A stretch of DNA of 64,000 nt from NCBI GenBank assembly GCA_024636955.1, contig JAGXGB010000081.1, positions 39,263 to 103,262 on the forward strand, written 5' to 3'. Positions 36,415 through 46,408 of the stretch are shown here, piece by piece. The position numbers and the translations under genes were made by a program. The notes beneath the pieces were generated by a model. The model had not been told where the DNA came from. It made no database searches and worked only from the letters and a program-made list of their open reading frames with translations. Position 1 is the first letter of the stretch. The number at the start of each line of letters is the position of its first letter. Origin of the DNA: Bacteroidales bacterium (lineage in GTDB: Bacteria > Bacteroidota > Bacteroidia > Bacteroidales > Lentimicrobiaceae).

Positions 36415-38511
36415 ATGATATTGAATCCACTTGAAACTCCGGTTGAATACCTCAAAGGTGTGGGGCCTGCAAAAGCAGTTCTGCTCAATAAGGAGCTGAA
36501 TATTAAGGTGTTCGGTGATCTGCTGTTATATTACCCATTCAGGTATATTGATAAAAGCAAAGTATACAAGATTGTTGAAATTGAGTCAGATGCTGCATAT
36601 GTGCAACTTCGGGGACGACTTATCAGCCTGAATGAGATTGGTACGGGCAGAGCTTCGCGACTGGTAGGCATCCTTGATGATGGCAGTGGCCAAATTGAGT
36701 TGGTATGGTTTCAGGGAGTGAGCTGGTGGAAAGCTAACATCAAAGCTGGAGTTGAATATATAGTTTTTGGAAAACCAACAATATTTAATGGTAAACTGAA
36801 CATAACCCATCCTGATGTAGATTCAGTTGAAGACGAAAAACAATTGCAGAATGAACCTCTTCAGCCCTATTACTCAACCACCGAAAAATTAAAGCGTAAA
36901 GGGTTTTCGGGTAAGAATTTTGGAAAAATTATCAGGAATGCCCTTGTACAGACTTATACCTATATAGAAGAAAATTTGAATCAGGATATTGTTGCTTCCT
37001 TTCGGTTTCTTTCCAGGGCTGATACACTTCTTAACATTCATTTCCCCCGAAGCATCGAATTGCTCGAAAAAGCAAGATACAGGCTTAAGTTTGAGGAACT
37101 TTTTTTTATTCAGTTGGAGTTGCTGCGACTTAAGCATTTACGTAATGAGAAGTCGGCAGGCAGGGTCTTCAGCACTATTAGCACCAATTTCCTTACTTTC
37201 TATGAAAAGTATCTTCCGTTTGAGCTAACTAATGCTCAAAAAAAGGTTATCAAGGAGATCAGGAAGGATGTTAGCACCGGCAAACAAATGAATCGACTGC
37301 TTCAGGGCGACGTAGGCAGCGGTAAAACACTTGTTGCCTTGATGACTATATTGATAGCAATTGATAACGGGTGCCAGGCCTGTATAATGGCCCCAACCGA
37401 AATACTTGCTACCCAACACTATAGAACAGTGCTCAAGTTTCTGAAGGATATGCCGTTGAACGTGAAACTACTAACAGGGTCCACAAAAAAGAAAGAAAGA
37501 GAGCTACTACACGAAGAGCTAAAAAACGGTGAATTGAATGTGTTAATCGGCACCCATGCACTGATTGAAGAAGTGGTGATATTTAAGAACTTAGGGTTGG
37601 TAGTAATAGATGAACAGCACCGTTTTGGTGTAGCCCAACGCGCCAGGTTATGGGAGAAGAGTAATATACCACCACACATACTTGTTATGACTGCTACTCC
37701 CATACCACGTACCCTTGCAATGACCGTGTATGGCGACCTGGAAGTATCAGTGATTGATGAATTGCCTCCCGGTAGAAAGCCTATTAAAACATTCCATTTT
37801 TTTGAGAAAGACAGGCTAAAGGTATTCCAGTTTATGAAACAGCAAATAGCGGAAGGTAGACAGATTTATGTAGTATACCCTATAATAAATGAATCAGAAA
37901 AATTGGATTTGCAGGATTTAATGGATGGATTTGATACTGTTTCAAGATATTTCCCACTGCCTGAATACCAAATAAGCATTGTGCATGGTCAACTCAAGCC
38001 ATCTGAAAAGGAGAGTGAAATGCAACGGTTTCTTGAGAAGAAAACACAAATTATGGTTGCAACAACTGTAATTGAAGTTGGAGTGGATGTGCCGAATGCT
38101 ACTGTTATGGTTATTGAAAACGCTGAGCGGTTCGGTTTATCACAACTTCATCAGTTAAGAGGCAGGGTTGGCAGGGGAGGGTCGCAATCCTTCTGCGTGC
38201 TGATGACCTCCTATAAACTCACAGCCGATGGAAAGAAACGAATTGAAACAATGGTGCGAAGCAACGACGGTTTTGAAATTGCTGAAGTTGATCTACGCCT
38301 GAGAGGTCCGGGTGATATACAAGGTACCCAACAGAGTGGCCTTATAGGCCTCAGGATGGCAGATATTGTAAGAGATGAGGAAATACTCAGGAAAGCACGT
38401 AAAGTCGCCTCAACGTTGCTTGAGAAGGATCCTGAACTACTGCATCCTGAAAATCAAAAAATGCTTAAATACCTACAGTCTCAAAATAAGCAATGGGGTA
38501 ATATCAGCTAA
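36415..38511 (+). CDS. recG: ATP-dependent DNA helicase RecG
   Basis: RecG remodels stalled forks and branched recombination intermediates. The 698-residue protein has the N-terminal wedge/OB domain (LETPVEYLKGVGPAKAVLL, RLVGILDDGSGQIELVWFQG), the SF2 helicase core with Walker A GDVGSGKT near residue 300, DEQHRFGV near 398, MTATPIPRTL (motif III), and a C-terminal half with QLRGRVGRG and GPGDIQGTQQSG. Length is normal. It has its own promoter-like element and lies 138 bp upstream of pheT. Confidence 0.96.
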   Translation: MILNPLETPVEYLKGVGPAKAVLLNKELNIKVFGDLLLYYPFRYIDKSKVYKIVEIESDAAYVQLRGRLISLNEIGTGRASRLVGILDDGSGQIELVWFQGVSWWKANIKAGVEYIVFGKPTIFNGKLNITHPDVDSVEDEKQLQNEPLQPYYSTTEKLKRKGFSGKNFGKIIRNALVQTYTYIEENLNQDIVASFRFLSRADTLLNIHFPRSIELLEKARYRLKFEELFFIQLELLRLKHLRNEKSAGRVFSTISTNFLTFYEKYLPFELTNAQKKVIKEIRKDVSTGKQMNRLLQGDVGSGKTLVALMTILIAIDNGCQACIMAPTEILATQHYRTVLKFLKDMPLNVKLLTGSTKKKERELLHEELKNGELNVLIGTHALIEEVVIFKNLGLVVIDEQHRFGVAQRARLWEKSNIPPHILVMTATPIPRTLAMTVYGDLEVSVIDELPPGRKPIKTFHFFEKDRLKVFQFMKQQIAEGRQIYVVYPIINESEKLDLQDLMDGFDTVSRYFPLPEYQISIVHGQLKPSEKESEMQRFLEKKTQIMVATTVIEVGVDVPNATVMVIENAERFGLSQLHQLRGRVGRGGSQSFCVLMTSYKLTADGKKRIETMVRSNDGFEIAEVDLRLRGPGDIQGTQQSGLIGLRMADIVRDEEILRKARKVASTLLEKDPELLHPENQKMLKYLQSQNKQWGNIS

Positions 38512-38623
38512 TGAAAGCCTGGCTTCTTAGGTATGATTTGCGCCCTTCACTTAAGTCACATCCTCAGGCAATTATTCAAAGGCTGTCATTCATCATCCCT
38601 CTGATTACTAGTCGGTTTTTTCT

Positions 38624-38631
38624 TAATTTTG
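38624..38631 (+). promoter_or_regulatory. Candidate -7 box for pheT
   Basis: TAATTTTG then C matches TAnnTTTG, 18 bp before the chosen pheT ATG at 38650. It overlaps an earlier in-frame ATG at 38629, arguing against that start. No good -33 box. Confidence 0.45.
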
Positions 38632-38649
38632 CCATTCAATTTTTTAAGC

Positions 38650-41103
38650 ATGAAAATCTCTTATAACTGGCTAACAGATTACCTCAAATGCTCTCTTGAT
38701 GTAAACGCGATAGCACTTTTACTCACTGACATCGGTTTAGAAGTAGAAGCTATAGAAAAATATGAATCAGTAAAAGGCGGGCTACAAGGGTTTGTTACCG
38801 GAAAAGTTATCACCCGTGAACAACACCCCAATGCTGATAAGCTAAGCAAGACTACCGTGGATGTTGGTGGTGAAAGGCTGCTTGATATTGTGTGTGGTGC
38901 TCCTAATGTTGCTTCCGGACAAAAAGTTATAGTTGCGCTTGAAGGTGCAATGATCTACAAGGGTGATGAAGGCTTTAAAATTGGCAAGTCCAAGATCAGA
39001 GGTGAAGTTTCTGAAGGTATGATCTGCGCTGAGGATGAGCTAGGCATTGGTGAGTCACATGAAGGAATTCTTGTTCTGCCTGAGGATACCATGATAGGCT
39101 TGCCGGCTTCTGACTATTTCAGCATTGTAAACGACACTATGTTTGAAATTGGAATTACACCTAACCATGCTGATGCATTGTCGCATATAGGTGTTGCCCG
39201 CGACCTAGCAGCTGCTATAAAAGTAAGGAAGCTGGGAGAGGTATCAGTTCAATGGCCTGATGTTTTAGCCTTTAAGCCTGACAATAATAACCTTCCTGTT
39301 AAAATCAGTGTAGAAGATAACAATGCGTGTCCACGTTACTCAGGTGTTACTGTTAGTGGAATCACTGTTGAGCCATCACCTGAATGGTTGCAGAACAGGC
39401 TAAAAGCTATTGGAATAAGACCGATTAATAATGTTGTTGATATTTCAAATTACATACTGTTTGAATATGGACAACCAATACATACCTTTGATGCAAAAGC
39501 TGTTGATGGCAGAGTCATTGTAAAGAAAGCTGCTCCGGGCAGCAAATTTGTGACATTAGACCATGTTGAGAGAAATTTATCACCCAACGATCTGCTAATT
39601 AATAATGCATCAGAACCAATGTGTCTGGCAGGAGTCTTCGGGGGAGAGAAATCTGGGGTTACAAATCAAACTACCTCCGTGTTTATTGAGAGTGCGTATT
39701 TTGAACCTGTAACCATCCGTAAGACTTCTAAGTTGCATTCCCTAAAAACAGATGCATCTTTTAGATTTGAGCGCGGTACTGACCCTGAAGTAACAGTTAT
39801 AGCGTTAAAAAGGGCAGCTATGATGATTAAGGAAGTAGCTGGCGGCATGATATCCTCTGATATTGTTGATATCTATCCTTCTCCGGTAAGCTATGCTGAA
39901 CTTGAACTCAAATATTCAGCTATTGATAAACTGATAGGAGAGCAAATTCCGCATGAAACTATTGTAGAGATAATTGACGCACTCGAAATTAAAATTAAAA
40001 GACAAGACGATACAGGGTTATTAATTGCTATCCCTCCTTTCAAGGTTGATGTAAAAACCACATCAGATATTGTTGAAGAAATCCTCCGTATATACGGCTA
40101 CAATAAGATTGAAAGTGGGCTACAGATGCGTTCAAGCATATCATATAGTACCAAGCCCGACCAGGAAATGCTATATAACCGCATTGCTGATTATCTCGTG
40201 AGTAATAATTTTAATGAAATACTAACTAATTCCCTTAGCAGTTCAGCATACTATAATGATGAACGTTGGTTTCAACCAGCTGAATCAGTTGCCATACTCA
40301 ATCCTTTAAGCAAAGAACTGGATGTTATGAGGCAGAGTTTGCTTTTTGGAGGTCTGGAATCAATAGCTTATAATGTAAATCGTAAGCAACAGAATCTGAA
40401 ATTCTTTGAATTCGGTACTGTTTATAAACTTAACACTCAAAGCAAGAGTGAAAAAGTCACTGACAAGTTCAATGAAAAGAAGTTACTTTCAATAATAGCA
40501 ACTGGAAAAGTAAATTCTGAGCATTGGAATCGTGAAGATAAACTGGTTGACTTTTATTTCATCAATGGATATGTTTTTAACATATTGAAAATGATGGGTG
40601 TTAATTCGGCCAATCTCACAACTAATGATTTGCCATTAATATACTCTGTAGGACAATCCTTCAGGTACAATAATAAACCTCTTTACAGCGTAGGTATCGT
40701 AAAACCAGAACTTGCAGCTAAAGCAGGTATCTCGCAGGAAATAGTTGCCGCTTCAATTGAATGGGATTACCTCGTAAGTATTGCCCGACAGTACAAAGTA
40801 TCATACAAAGAAGTGTCCCGATTCCCTGAAGTTCGCAGAGACCTGGCCCTTGTTCTTGAAAAAGAAGTCACCTATACTGAAATAGAAAAAGTAGCACTTA
40901 AGGTCAATAAACACTTGCTAAAAAGGGTTAACCTATTTGATGTATACGAAGGCGAGAAAATTGAAGCAGGTAAAAAATCATATGCTGTTAGCTTCATATT
41001 GCAGGATGAGAGTAAAACCCTCACTGATAAAGAGATCGATAACTTTATGAGCAAGCTTGCAAAAGCCCTTGAACAAGAGTTAGGGGCGAGGATAAGAAAA
41101 TAA
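38650..41103 (+). CDS. pheT: Phenylalanine-tRNA ligase beta subunit
   Basis: The 817-residue subunit pairs with PheS to charge tRNA-Phe. Starting at MKISYNWLTDYLK gives the standard N-terminus; the frame is open seven codons further up but that start lies in a promoter box. The domain order is complete: N-terminal EMAP-II-like tRNA-binding domain (FVTGKVITREQHPNADKLSK), B3/B4 editing domain (GQPIHTFDAKAV, LAGVFGGEKSGV), B5 domain (IPPFKVDVKTTSDIVEEILRIYGY), catalytic-like core and the C-terminal ferredoxin-like anticodon-binding domain. pheS is not in this window, as is common in Bacteroidota. Confidence 0.96.
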   Translation: MKISYNWLTDYLKCSLDVNAIALLLTDIGLEVEAIEKYESVKGGLQGFVTGKVITREQHPNADKLSKTTVDVGGERLLDIVCGAPNVASGQKVIVALEGAMIYKGDEGFKIGKSKIRGEVSEGMICAEDELGIGESHEGILVLPEDTMIGLPASDYFSIVNDTMFEIGITPNHADALSHIGVARDLAAAIKVRKLGEVSVQWPDVLAFKPDNNNLPVKISVEDNNACPRYSGVTVSGITVEPSPEWLQNRLKAIGIRPINNVVDISNYILFEYGQPIHTFDAKAVDGRVIVKKAAPGSKFVTLDHVERNLSPNDLLINNASEPMCLAGVFGGEKSGVTNQTTSVFIESAYFEPVTIRKTSKLHSLKTDASFRFERGTDPEVTVIALKRAAMMIKEVAGGMISSDIVDIYPSPVSYAELELKYSAIDKLIGEQIPHETIVEIIDALEIKIKRQDDTGLLIAIPPFKVDVKTTSDIVEEILRIYGYNKIESGLQMRSSISYSTKPDQEMLYNRIADYLVSNNFNEILTNSLSSSAYYNDERWFQPAESVAILNPLSKELDVMRQSLLFGGLESIAYNVNRKQQNLKFFEFGTVYKLNTQSKSEKVTDKFNEKKLLSIIATGKVNSEHWNREDKLVDFYFINGYVFNILKMMGVNSANLTTNDLPLIYSVGQSFRYNNKPLYSVGIVKPELAAKAGISQEIVAASIEWDYLVSIARQYKVSYKEVSRFPEVRRDLALVLEKEVTYTEIEKVALKVNKHLLKRVNLFDVYEGEKIEAGKKSYAVSFILQDESKTLTDKEIDNFMSKLAKALEQELGARIRK

Positions 41104-41157
41104 TGTCATTTTGGCAGTTATTAACTTTTTCATGGCAGATATAGGCTGGAATTTTCG

Positions 41158-41165
41158 TAATTTTG
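41158..41165 (+). promoter_or_regulatory. Candidate -7 box for the sigma-54 activator operon
   Basis: TAATTTTG then C matches TAnnTTTG and lies 24 bp before the ATG at 41190. The upstream in-frame TTG falls within it, which supports the ATG start. No -33 match. Confidence 0.4.
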
Positions 41166-41189
41166 CATACAGATGTAAGCTTAAGCATT

Positions 41190-42410
41190 ATGGATATTCA
41201 AGCTATAAAACAGCGTTTCGGTATTATCGGTCATTCCTTGTTGCTTGAGAGAGCAATTGACATAGCCAGCCAGGTGGCGGGTACAGATATCACAGTACTA
41301 ATTACGGGTGAAAGTGGAGTCGGCAAGGAGTCCTTTCCACAAATTATACACCAATTAAGCTCCCGTAAGCACGGTCCTTACATTGCAGTGAACTGTGGCG
41401 CAATTCCTGAAGGTACAATTGATTCGGAGTTATTTGGGCATGAAAAAGGTTCATTTACAGGTGCAACTGATTCGCGTAAAGGCTATTTTGAGGTTGTAAA
41501 TGGTGGTACTATTTTCCTGGATGAAATAGCTGATTTGCCATTATCTACACAGGTGAGGTTGCTTAGGGTACTTGAAACCGGCGAATTCATTAAAGTTGGA
41601 TCATCTAAGGTTATTAAAACTGATGTCAGGGTGGTGGCCGCAACAAATATTGATATCCCGGAAGCTATCAACAAAGGACGTTTCAGACAGGATCTTTTTT
41701 ATAGGTTAAACACAGTACCTATATATATTCCTCCTCTTAGAGAGAGGAAGGAAGATGTAATACTCCTTTTCAAAAAGTTCGCTAATGATTTTGCCGAGAA
41801 GTATCGTATGCCACCTATTGAAATTGACGATGCGGCGCGGCAGATGCTTATGAACTATCGCTGGCAGGGAAATATCAGGCAACTAAAGAACATTACTGAA
41901 CAGATTTCCATCATTGAAAAAGAAAGGTTGGTAACAAGCAACATCCTCGTGAATTACCTTCCTGATGAGCATCGTGACCTCCCAATGCTATATAAGAAGG
42001 AAAATACTCCATCTGACTTCTCAGAGAGGGAATTGCTTTACAAGGTACTATTTGATATGAAACGTGACATCAACGACCTTAAGAAACTGGTAGTTGACAT
42101 CATAAAAACCGGTGATGTAAACAATGAAATGCAACATTATCCGTTAATTCAACAACTATATAAGGATGTTGAAAATTCGCAACAACCTTCAATTGATTAC
42201 GATAATTCAGGTGATCAGAGTACGCTGGATGGATTCTATACCCCAGAAATTATTGATGAGTCACTCTCTATCCAAAAAAAAGAAATTGACCTGATAAAAA
42301 AAGCTATTGAGAAACACAAAGGCAAAAGGAAAATAGCAGCACAGGAATTAGGCATCTCTGAACGAACACTATATAGAAAAATAAAAGAATATGGTATCTA
42401 CCCTGATTAA
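41190..42410 (+). CDS. Sigma-54 interacting transcriptional activator without receiver domain
   Basis: From ATG 41190 the protein has 406 residues. The AAA+ domain begins almost at the N-terminus: Walker A GESGVGKE at 40-47, the sigma-54 contact loop GSFTGA at 87-92 (consensus GAFTGA), Walker B GGTIFLDEIADLP, and arginine-finger region FRQDLFYRLNTVPIYIPPLRERKED. A linker with a charged helix follows, and a Fis-type helix-turn-helix ends the protein (KRKIAAQELGISERTLYRKI). There is no receiver, GAF or PAS domain, so it is either constitutive or controlled by another protein. The downstream order lptE-TPR-secG is conserved in Bacteroidota, suggesting an envelope-related role. Confidence 0.92.
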   Translation: MDIQAIKQRFGIIGHSLLLERAIDIASQVAGTDITVLITGESGVGKESFPQIIHQLSSRKHGPYIAVNCGAIPEGTIDSELFGHEKGSFTGATDSRKGYFEVVNGGTIFLDEIADLPLSTQVRLLRVLETGEFIKVGSSKVIKTDVRVVAATNIDIPEAINKGRFRQDLFYRLNTVPIYIPPLRERKEDVILLFKKFANDFAEKYRMPPIEIDDAARQMLMNYRWQGNIRQLKNITEQISIIEKERLVTSNILVNYLPDEHRDLPMLYKKENTPSDFSERELLYKVLFDMKRDINDLKKLVVDIIKTGDVNNEMQHYPLIQQLYKDVENSQQPSIDYDNSGDQSTLDGFYTPEIIDESLSIQKKEIDLIKKAIEKHKGKRKIAAQELGISERTLYRKIKEYGIYPD

Positions 42411-42411
42411 G

Positions 42412-42966
42412 ATGATACTGTTACATGCCCAGCCAACCAATCGTATATTGCGAAGAGCAAGTGGCTCAGCTTTTGCGATGCTCGCTTTGTTAATTGTGCC
42501 AATAGCATTTTCTGGCTGCGGAGTTTACTCATTTACGGGTGCATCAATACCTCCGGAGGCAAAAACAATTTCCATTGCCAATTTTCCAAATAAGGCTGAA
42601 CTGGTGCAGCCCTCTTTAAGTCAGGCATTTACTGAAAAGCTAAAGGATAGGTTCGCATCTCAAACAAGTCTAAACTTAATACCCAGAAATGGCGACCTGC
42701 ATATCGAAGGTGAAATAGTTGGTTACTCCACTGAACCGGTTGCAATAACCGGCGCTCAAACGGCTGCTTTAATCAGATTAAAAATTACTGTAAACGTTAG
42801 ATTTGTTAATAAATTCAGTCCAAAGGATAACTATGAATCAACATTCTCGAGGTACGAAGATTATCCAAGTAGTCAGAATCTGAGCACTGTTGAGGACGGA
42901 CTAATTGCCCTTATTAGCGAAGCATTGGTTGAAGATATTTTCAATAAATCAGTTGTAAATTGGTAA
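42412..42966 (+). CDS. lptE: LPS-assembly lipoprotein LptE family
   Basis: The 184-residue lipoprotein (start at ATG 42412, just after the activator stop; a start at 42391 is also possible) has a hydrophobic signal and lipobox AFSGCGVYS with acylated Cys36. The following VYSFTGASIPPEAKTISIANFPNKA is the recognised Bacteroidota LptE opening. LptE plugs and assembles the LptD barrel, which inserts LPS in the outer membrane. Combined with kdtA this supports an LPS-containing outer membrane. Confidence 0.88.
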   Translation: MILLHAQPTNRILRRASGSAFAMLALLIVPIAFSGCGVYSFTGASIPPEAKTISIANFPNKAELVQPSLSQAFTEKLKDRFASQTSLNLIPRNGDLHIEGEIVGYSTEPVAITGAQTAALIRLKITVNVRFVNKFSPKDNYESTFSRYEDYPSSQNLSTVEDGLIALISEALVEDIFNKSVVNW

Positions 42967-42970
42967 CCCG

Positions 42971-43837
42971 ATGAATGCGTCACAATTTTTGTCAATGATT
43001 AATCAACCTGATCTTCTTACTAAAGAAACCCTGGCTGATTTACGACAAGTGACTGAGCATATTCCATATTGCCAGATTGCGCAGATTTTGCTCACCCTTA
43101 ATCTTAGAGCAGTTGAGAGCATTCAGTATAACGATCAATTGAAAGTTTCAGTTGCATACGCTGGCAGCAGGTTTAAATTAAAGAAATTAATTGAAAAGGG
43201 AAATGATGATTCTCCAAGCTTCATCCCTTCTGTAAGCGTTAGAGATGAAAACTTCCCCCCATCAGTAAATGAAGGAGTTGAAAACATGGCTACATCAGTA
43301 GATGAGGAAGAGTCAGTTGAGGTAGAGGCAGTTGAACCTCCACTTCAGGAAGATGATTATTTCACTGAACTACAAAAGATTGTAGCAAAGCGCCTTGCTG
43401 AAATAAGCATGGAGAACGAAATTGTTGAGGTAAAGCCCGAGTTTAATTTTGTGCCCTCAGTATATAAAATTGACGGGCCTGATAAATCTGAAGAGGAGTT
43501 GATTTTATCAAAGGATCAGCCTGAAAACAATGCTGACACTGATAACCAGGAAGAAAACGAAGATCAGCTAAGCAGGATTCAGTTAATTGAAAGGTTCATT
43601 AAGAATGAACCTAAGATAACTCCAAAGCGTGAATTCTTTAATCCTGTAGACAAAGCCCGACAAAGCAGTCGCGATAATGAAGATATCGTAAGTGAAACAT
43701 TGGCAAGGATTCAAATGCAGCAGGGTAATCCTGAAAAAGCAATTAAAATTTATGAAAAATTAATCTTGGTTAATCCGGAAAAAAGCGTTTACTTTGCAGC
43801 CCAAATTGTAAAAATAAAAGAATCAATCCAAACATAA
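42971..43837 (+). CDS. TPR-tail protein of unknown function
   Basis: A 288-residue soluble protein. The N-terminal 75 residues are helical (QFLSMINQPDLLTKETLADLRQ, IPYCQIAQILLTLNL). A long acidic low-complexity middle (many E, D, V and S) follows, and the C-terminus has one to two TPR-like helices (ETLARIQMQQGNPEKAIKIYEKLILVNPEK). No enzymatic motif. It sits 4 bp after lptE and 12 bp before secG, so it belongs to this envelope operon. Homologues at this position are common in the phylum, but I know no role. Confidence 0.75.
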   Translation: MNASQFLSMINQPDLLTKETLADLRQVTEHIPYCQIAQILLTLNLRAVESIQYNDQLKVSVAYAGSRFKLKKLIEKGNDDSPSFIPSVSVRDENFPPSVNEGVENMATSVDEEESVEVEAVEPPLQEDDYFTELQKIVAKRLAEISMENEIVEVKPEFNFVPSVYKIDGPDKSEEELILSKDQPENNADTDNQEENEDQLSRIQLIERFIKNEPKITPKREFFNPVDKARQSSRDNEDIVSETLARIQMQQGNPEKAIKIYEKLILVNPEKSVYFAAQIVKIKESIQT

Positions 43838-43849
43838 AAAAGGTTTAAA

Positions 43850-44179
43850 ATGGCAGCATATGTTCTTGTTTCAGTCCTAATACTAATTGCCTGCGTACTA
43901 TTATCACTGGTGGTATTAGTGCAAAACTCCAAAGGTGGTGGTTTAGCTTCAAATTTCTCTTCATCAAACCAGTTTATGGGGGTAAGAAAGACAGCTGACT
44001 TCCTTGAAAAAACCACATGGACATTAGCCATCGTGCTCCTGGTATTAAGCTTATTCTCCATTTTTGTTATTCCACGTAACACTGGTGTTACCAACACAAC
44101 TGATACCGAACTTCGTCAGATGATCAATCAGGATGCTCCTGCAGTTCAGGATTTCCAGGAAGCTCCTCCACAGGAATAG
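43850..44179 (+). CDS. secG: Preprotein translocase subunit SecG
   Basis: The 109-residue protein has two membrane helices (residues about 2-22 and 56-76) separated by the conserved cytoplasmic loop VLVQNSKGGGLASNFSSSNQFMGVRKTADFLEKTTW. SecG stimulates SecYEG-dependent export. The C-terminal tail is acidic and proline-rich. It is the last gene of the operon from the sigma-54 activator and is followed by a clear terminator. Confidence 0.94.
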   Translation: MAAYVLVSVLILIACVLLSLVVLVQNSKGGGLASNFSSSNQFMGVRKTADFLEKTTWTLAIVLLVLSLFSIFVIPRNTGVTNTTDTELRQMINQDAPAVQDFQEAPPQE

Positions 44180-44201
44180 GAACTTTATTCAAAGACTTTA
44201 C

Positions 44202-44238
44202 AAATGTCAGATTGTCACACAGTCTGACATTTTTATTT
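44202..44238 (+). terminator. Rho-independent terminator after secG
   Basis: Arms 44202-44211 (AAATGTCAGA) and 44223-44232 (TCTGACATTT) are exact reverse complements with an 11-base loop, followed by a T-rich tract. It separates secG from groES. Confidence 0.85.
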
Positions 44239-44411
44239 CTACTGCTTTTCTCCTGACAGTTATTTTAGAATTGGTGCAATGCCTATAACCATTGAGAATC
44301 AAGGCAATTCACTGCAAATGCTACGTTGGTAATACAACCACATTAACTTTTGGCACAGTATGTGACAAAGGCAGTACAACATCAATTATAAAACTTAAAA
44401 AATAAATAGCA

Positions 44412-44690
44412 ATGACACAAGTGAACGTAAAGCCATTAGCTGACAGGGTATTGGTTGAGCCAGCCGCTGCTGAAAAGAAAACAGCCGGAGGAATCATCAT
44501 TCCCGATACAGCAAAAGAGAAACCGCAAAAAGGTACTGTTATAGCAATTGGAGCTGGTAAAAAGGATGAGCCTATGACAGTTAAAATAGGTGATACCGTT
44601 TTATATGGTAAGTATTCAGGTACTGAGCTCAATATAGATGGTACCGACTATCTTATTATGAGGGAATCGGATATTGTTGCTATCATTTAA
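44412..44690 (+). CDS. groES: Co-chaperonin GroES
   Basis: A 92-residue GroES with typical blocks: [36 protein letters not shown] (containing the mobile loop that binds GroEL), [11 protein letters not shown] and the terminal [13 protein letters not shown]. It caps the GroEL ring during protein folding. The 170 bp between the secG terminator and this gene contain no recognisable CIRCE inverted repeat, so HrcA control is not supported. groEL follows after 27 bp. Confidence 0.97.
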   Translation: MTQVNVKPLADRVLVEPAAAEKKTAGGIIIPDTAKEKPQKGTVIAIGAGKKDEPMTVKIGDTVLYGKYSGTELNIDGTDYLIMRESDIVAII

Positions 44691-44717
44691 TTACAAAACT
44701 TTAGATACATATAAGAA

Positions 44718-46352
44718 ATGGCAAAGCAAATTAGTTATAATACTGAAGCCCGCGAAGAGTTAAAAAAAGGGGTTGATGCATTGGCAAATGCAGTGAAGGT
44801 AACATTAGGTCCTAAAGGTCGTAATGTTATTATTGATAAGGCATACGGCGCTCCTATGATCACTAAGGATGGTGTTACAGTTGCTAAAGAAATTGAATTA
44901 AAAGACGGTGTTCAGAATATGGGCGCTCAAATGGTTAAAGAAGTTGCTTCAAAAACCGCTGATATAGCCGGTGACGGAACTACTACTGCTACTGTACTTG
45001 CTCAAGCTATGGTTACTACCGGTATGAAGAATGTTACTGCCGGTGCTAATCCAATGGATTTAAAGCGTGGTATGGAAAAAGCTGTGGCTAATGTTATTGA
45101 GTCGCTCAAATCACAATCAATAAGTATTGAAGAAGGTAGTGAGAAGATAACACAGGTTGCAACTATATCGGCTAATAACGATAGCTTCATCGGTGAAAAG
45201 ATTGCTGAAGCTATGAATAAAGTTAAGAAAGATGGCGTTATTACCATTGAAGAAGCCAAAGGCATCGAAACCACAGTTAAAGTGGTTGAAGGTATGCAGT
45301 TCGACAGAGGTTATATTTCCCCATACTTCATTACTGATACAGAGAAAATGGAGGCAGTTTATGAGAACCCTTTCATCCTGATCTACGACAAGAAGATCTC
45401 TACTATGAAAGATTTCCTGCCTATTCTTGAGAAAACTGTTCAAACAGGCAGGCCTCTCGTAATCATTGCTGAAGATGTTGATGGTGAAGCACTCGCTACT
45501 CTAGTTGTAAACAAGATACGCGGTTCATTGAAGATAGTTGCTGTAAAAGCCCCAGGCTTTGGTGATCGTCGTAAGGAAATGCTTGAGGACTTAGCTATAC
45601 TCACAGGCGGAACCGTTATTTCAGAAGAAAAAGGTTATCGTTTAGAAGATGCTGACCTTTCTTACCTCGGACAGGCTGAGAAGATTACCGTTGATAAAGA
45701 AAATACAACAATTGTTAGCGGTCGTGGTGCAACTGAAACAATTGCAGGTCGTGTTAGCATGATAAAATCCCAAATTGAAACTACTACTTCTGACTATGAC
45801 CGTGAGAAGTTACAGGAACGCCTCGCTAAGTTAGCCGGTGGTGTTGCTGTTATTTATGTAGGTGCTGCCAGTGAAGTTGAAATGAAGGAGAAAAAAGACC
45901 GTTTCGACGACGCATTGCATGCTACCCGTGCCGCTATTGAAGAAGGTATTATAGCTGGTGGCGGCGTAGCTTACATCAGGGCAATACCTGCACTTGATCA
46001 GTTAAAAGGTGAAAATGAAGATGAAGATACCGGTATTGCAATCATTAAACGTGCACTGGAAGAGCCGCTTCGTCAAATAGTTGCTAATGCCGGACTCGAA
46101 GGTTCAGTTATTGTACAGAAGGTTCGCGAAGGAAAAGACGACTATGGTTTCAATGCCCGCACTGAGGTTTATGAAAACCTTTTCCAGGCAGGTGTCATTG
46201 ACCCAACTAAAGTAGCCAGGGTTGCTCTTGAGAACGCAGCTTCAATCGCAGGTATGCTTCTAACTACAGAGTGTGTTCTGGTTGACATTAAAGAAGAAAA
46301 AGAATCACCAATGCCTAACCCTGGAATAGGCGGTATGGGCGGAATGTACTAA
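44718..46352 (+). CDS. groEL: Chaperonin GroEL
   Basis: The 544-residue 60-kDa chaperonin folds non-native proteins with GroES. Canonical features include [12 protein letters not shown], the nucleotide-site [37 protein letters not shown] and the Gly/Met-rich tail ending GGMGGMY. Length and order are normal. The stop codon TAA is followed at once by TAG, and the surrounding 13 bp recur 34 bp downstream (see repeat entry). Confidence 0.98.
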   Translation: MAKQISYNTEAREELKKGVDALANAVKVTLGPKGRNVIIDKAYGAPMITKDGVTVAKEIELKDGVQNMGAQMVKEVASKTADIAGDGTTTATVLAQAMVTTGMKNVTAGANPMDLKRGMEKAVANVIESLKSQSISIEEGSEKITQVATISANNDSFIGEKIAEAMNKVKKDGVITIEEAKGIETTVKVVEGMQFDRGYISPYFITDTEKMEAVYENPFILIYDKKISTMKDFLPILEKTVQTGRPLVIIAEDVDGEALATLVVNKIRGSLKIVAVKAPGFGDRRKEMLEDLAILTGGTVISEEKGYRLEDADLSYLGQAEKITVDKENTTIVSGRGATETIAGRVSMIKSQIETTTSDYDREKLQERLAKLAGGVAVIYVGAASEVEMKEKKDRFDDALHATRAAIEEGIIAGGGVAYIRAIPALDQLKGENEDEDTGIAIIKRALEEPLRQIVANAGLEGSVIVQKVREGKDDYGFNARTEVYENLFQAGVIDPTKVARVALENAASIAGMLLTTECVLVDIKEEKESPMPNPGIGGMGGMY

Positions 46353-46396
46353 TAGATTCCAAACTATAAAGGGCGAATTGTATTAATAGATTCCAA
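46350..46396 (+). repeat. 13-bp direct repeat at the groEL stop codon
   Basis: TAATAGATTCCAA occurs at 46350-46362 (its TAA is the groEL stop) and again at 46384-46396. The text between is AT-rich. It looks like a small local duplication; no function is evident. Confidence 0.6.
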
Positions 46397-46408
46397 TTTA
46401 TAAAAAGA

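Noticed and set aside
38629..38649. Earlier in-frame start for pheT
   Set aside because: The codon overlaps the -7 box TAATTTTG, and homologues begin at MKISYNWL.
38511..38666. A 51-codon frame starting in TAATG at the recG stop and running into pheT
   Set aside because: It contains the pheT promoter box, overlaps the pheT start in another frame, and its translation shows no recognisable pattern.
41163..41189. TTG start for the sigma-54 activator
   Set aside because: It lies inside the candidate -7 box, and an ATG nine codons later gives a normal protein.
44239..44411. CIRCE element for HrcA control before groES
   Set aside because: I looked for the TTAGCACTC-N9-GAGTGCTAA inverted repeat and found none in the spacer.
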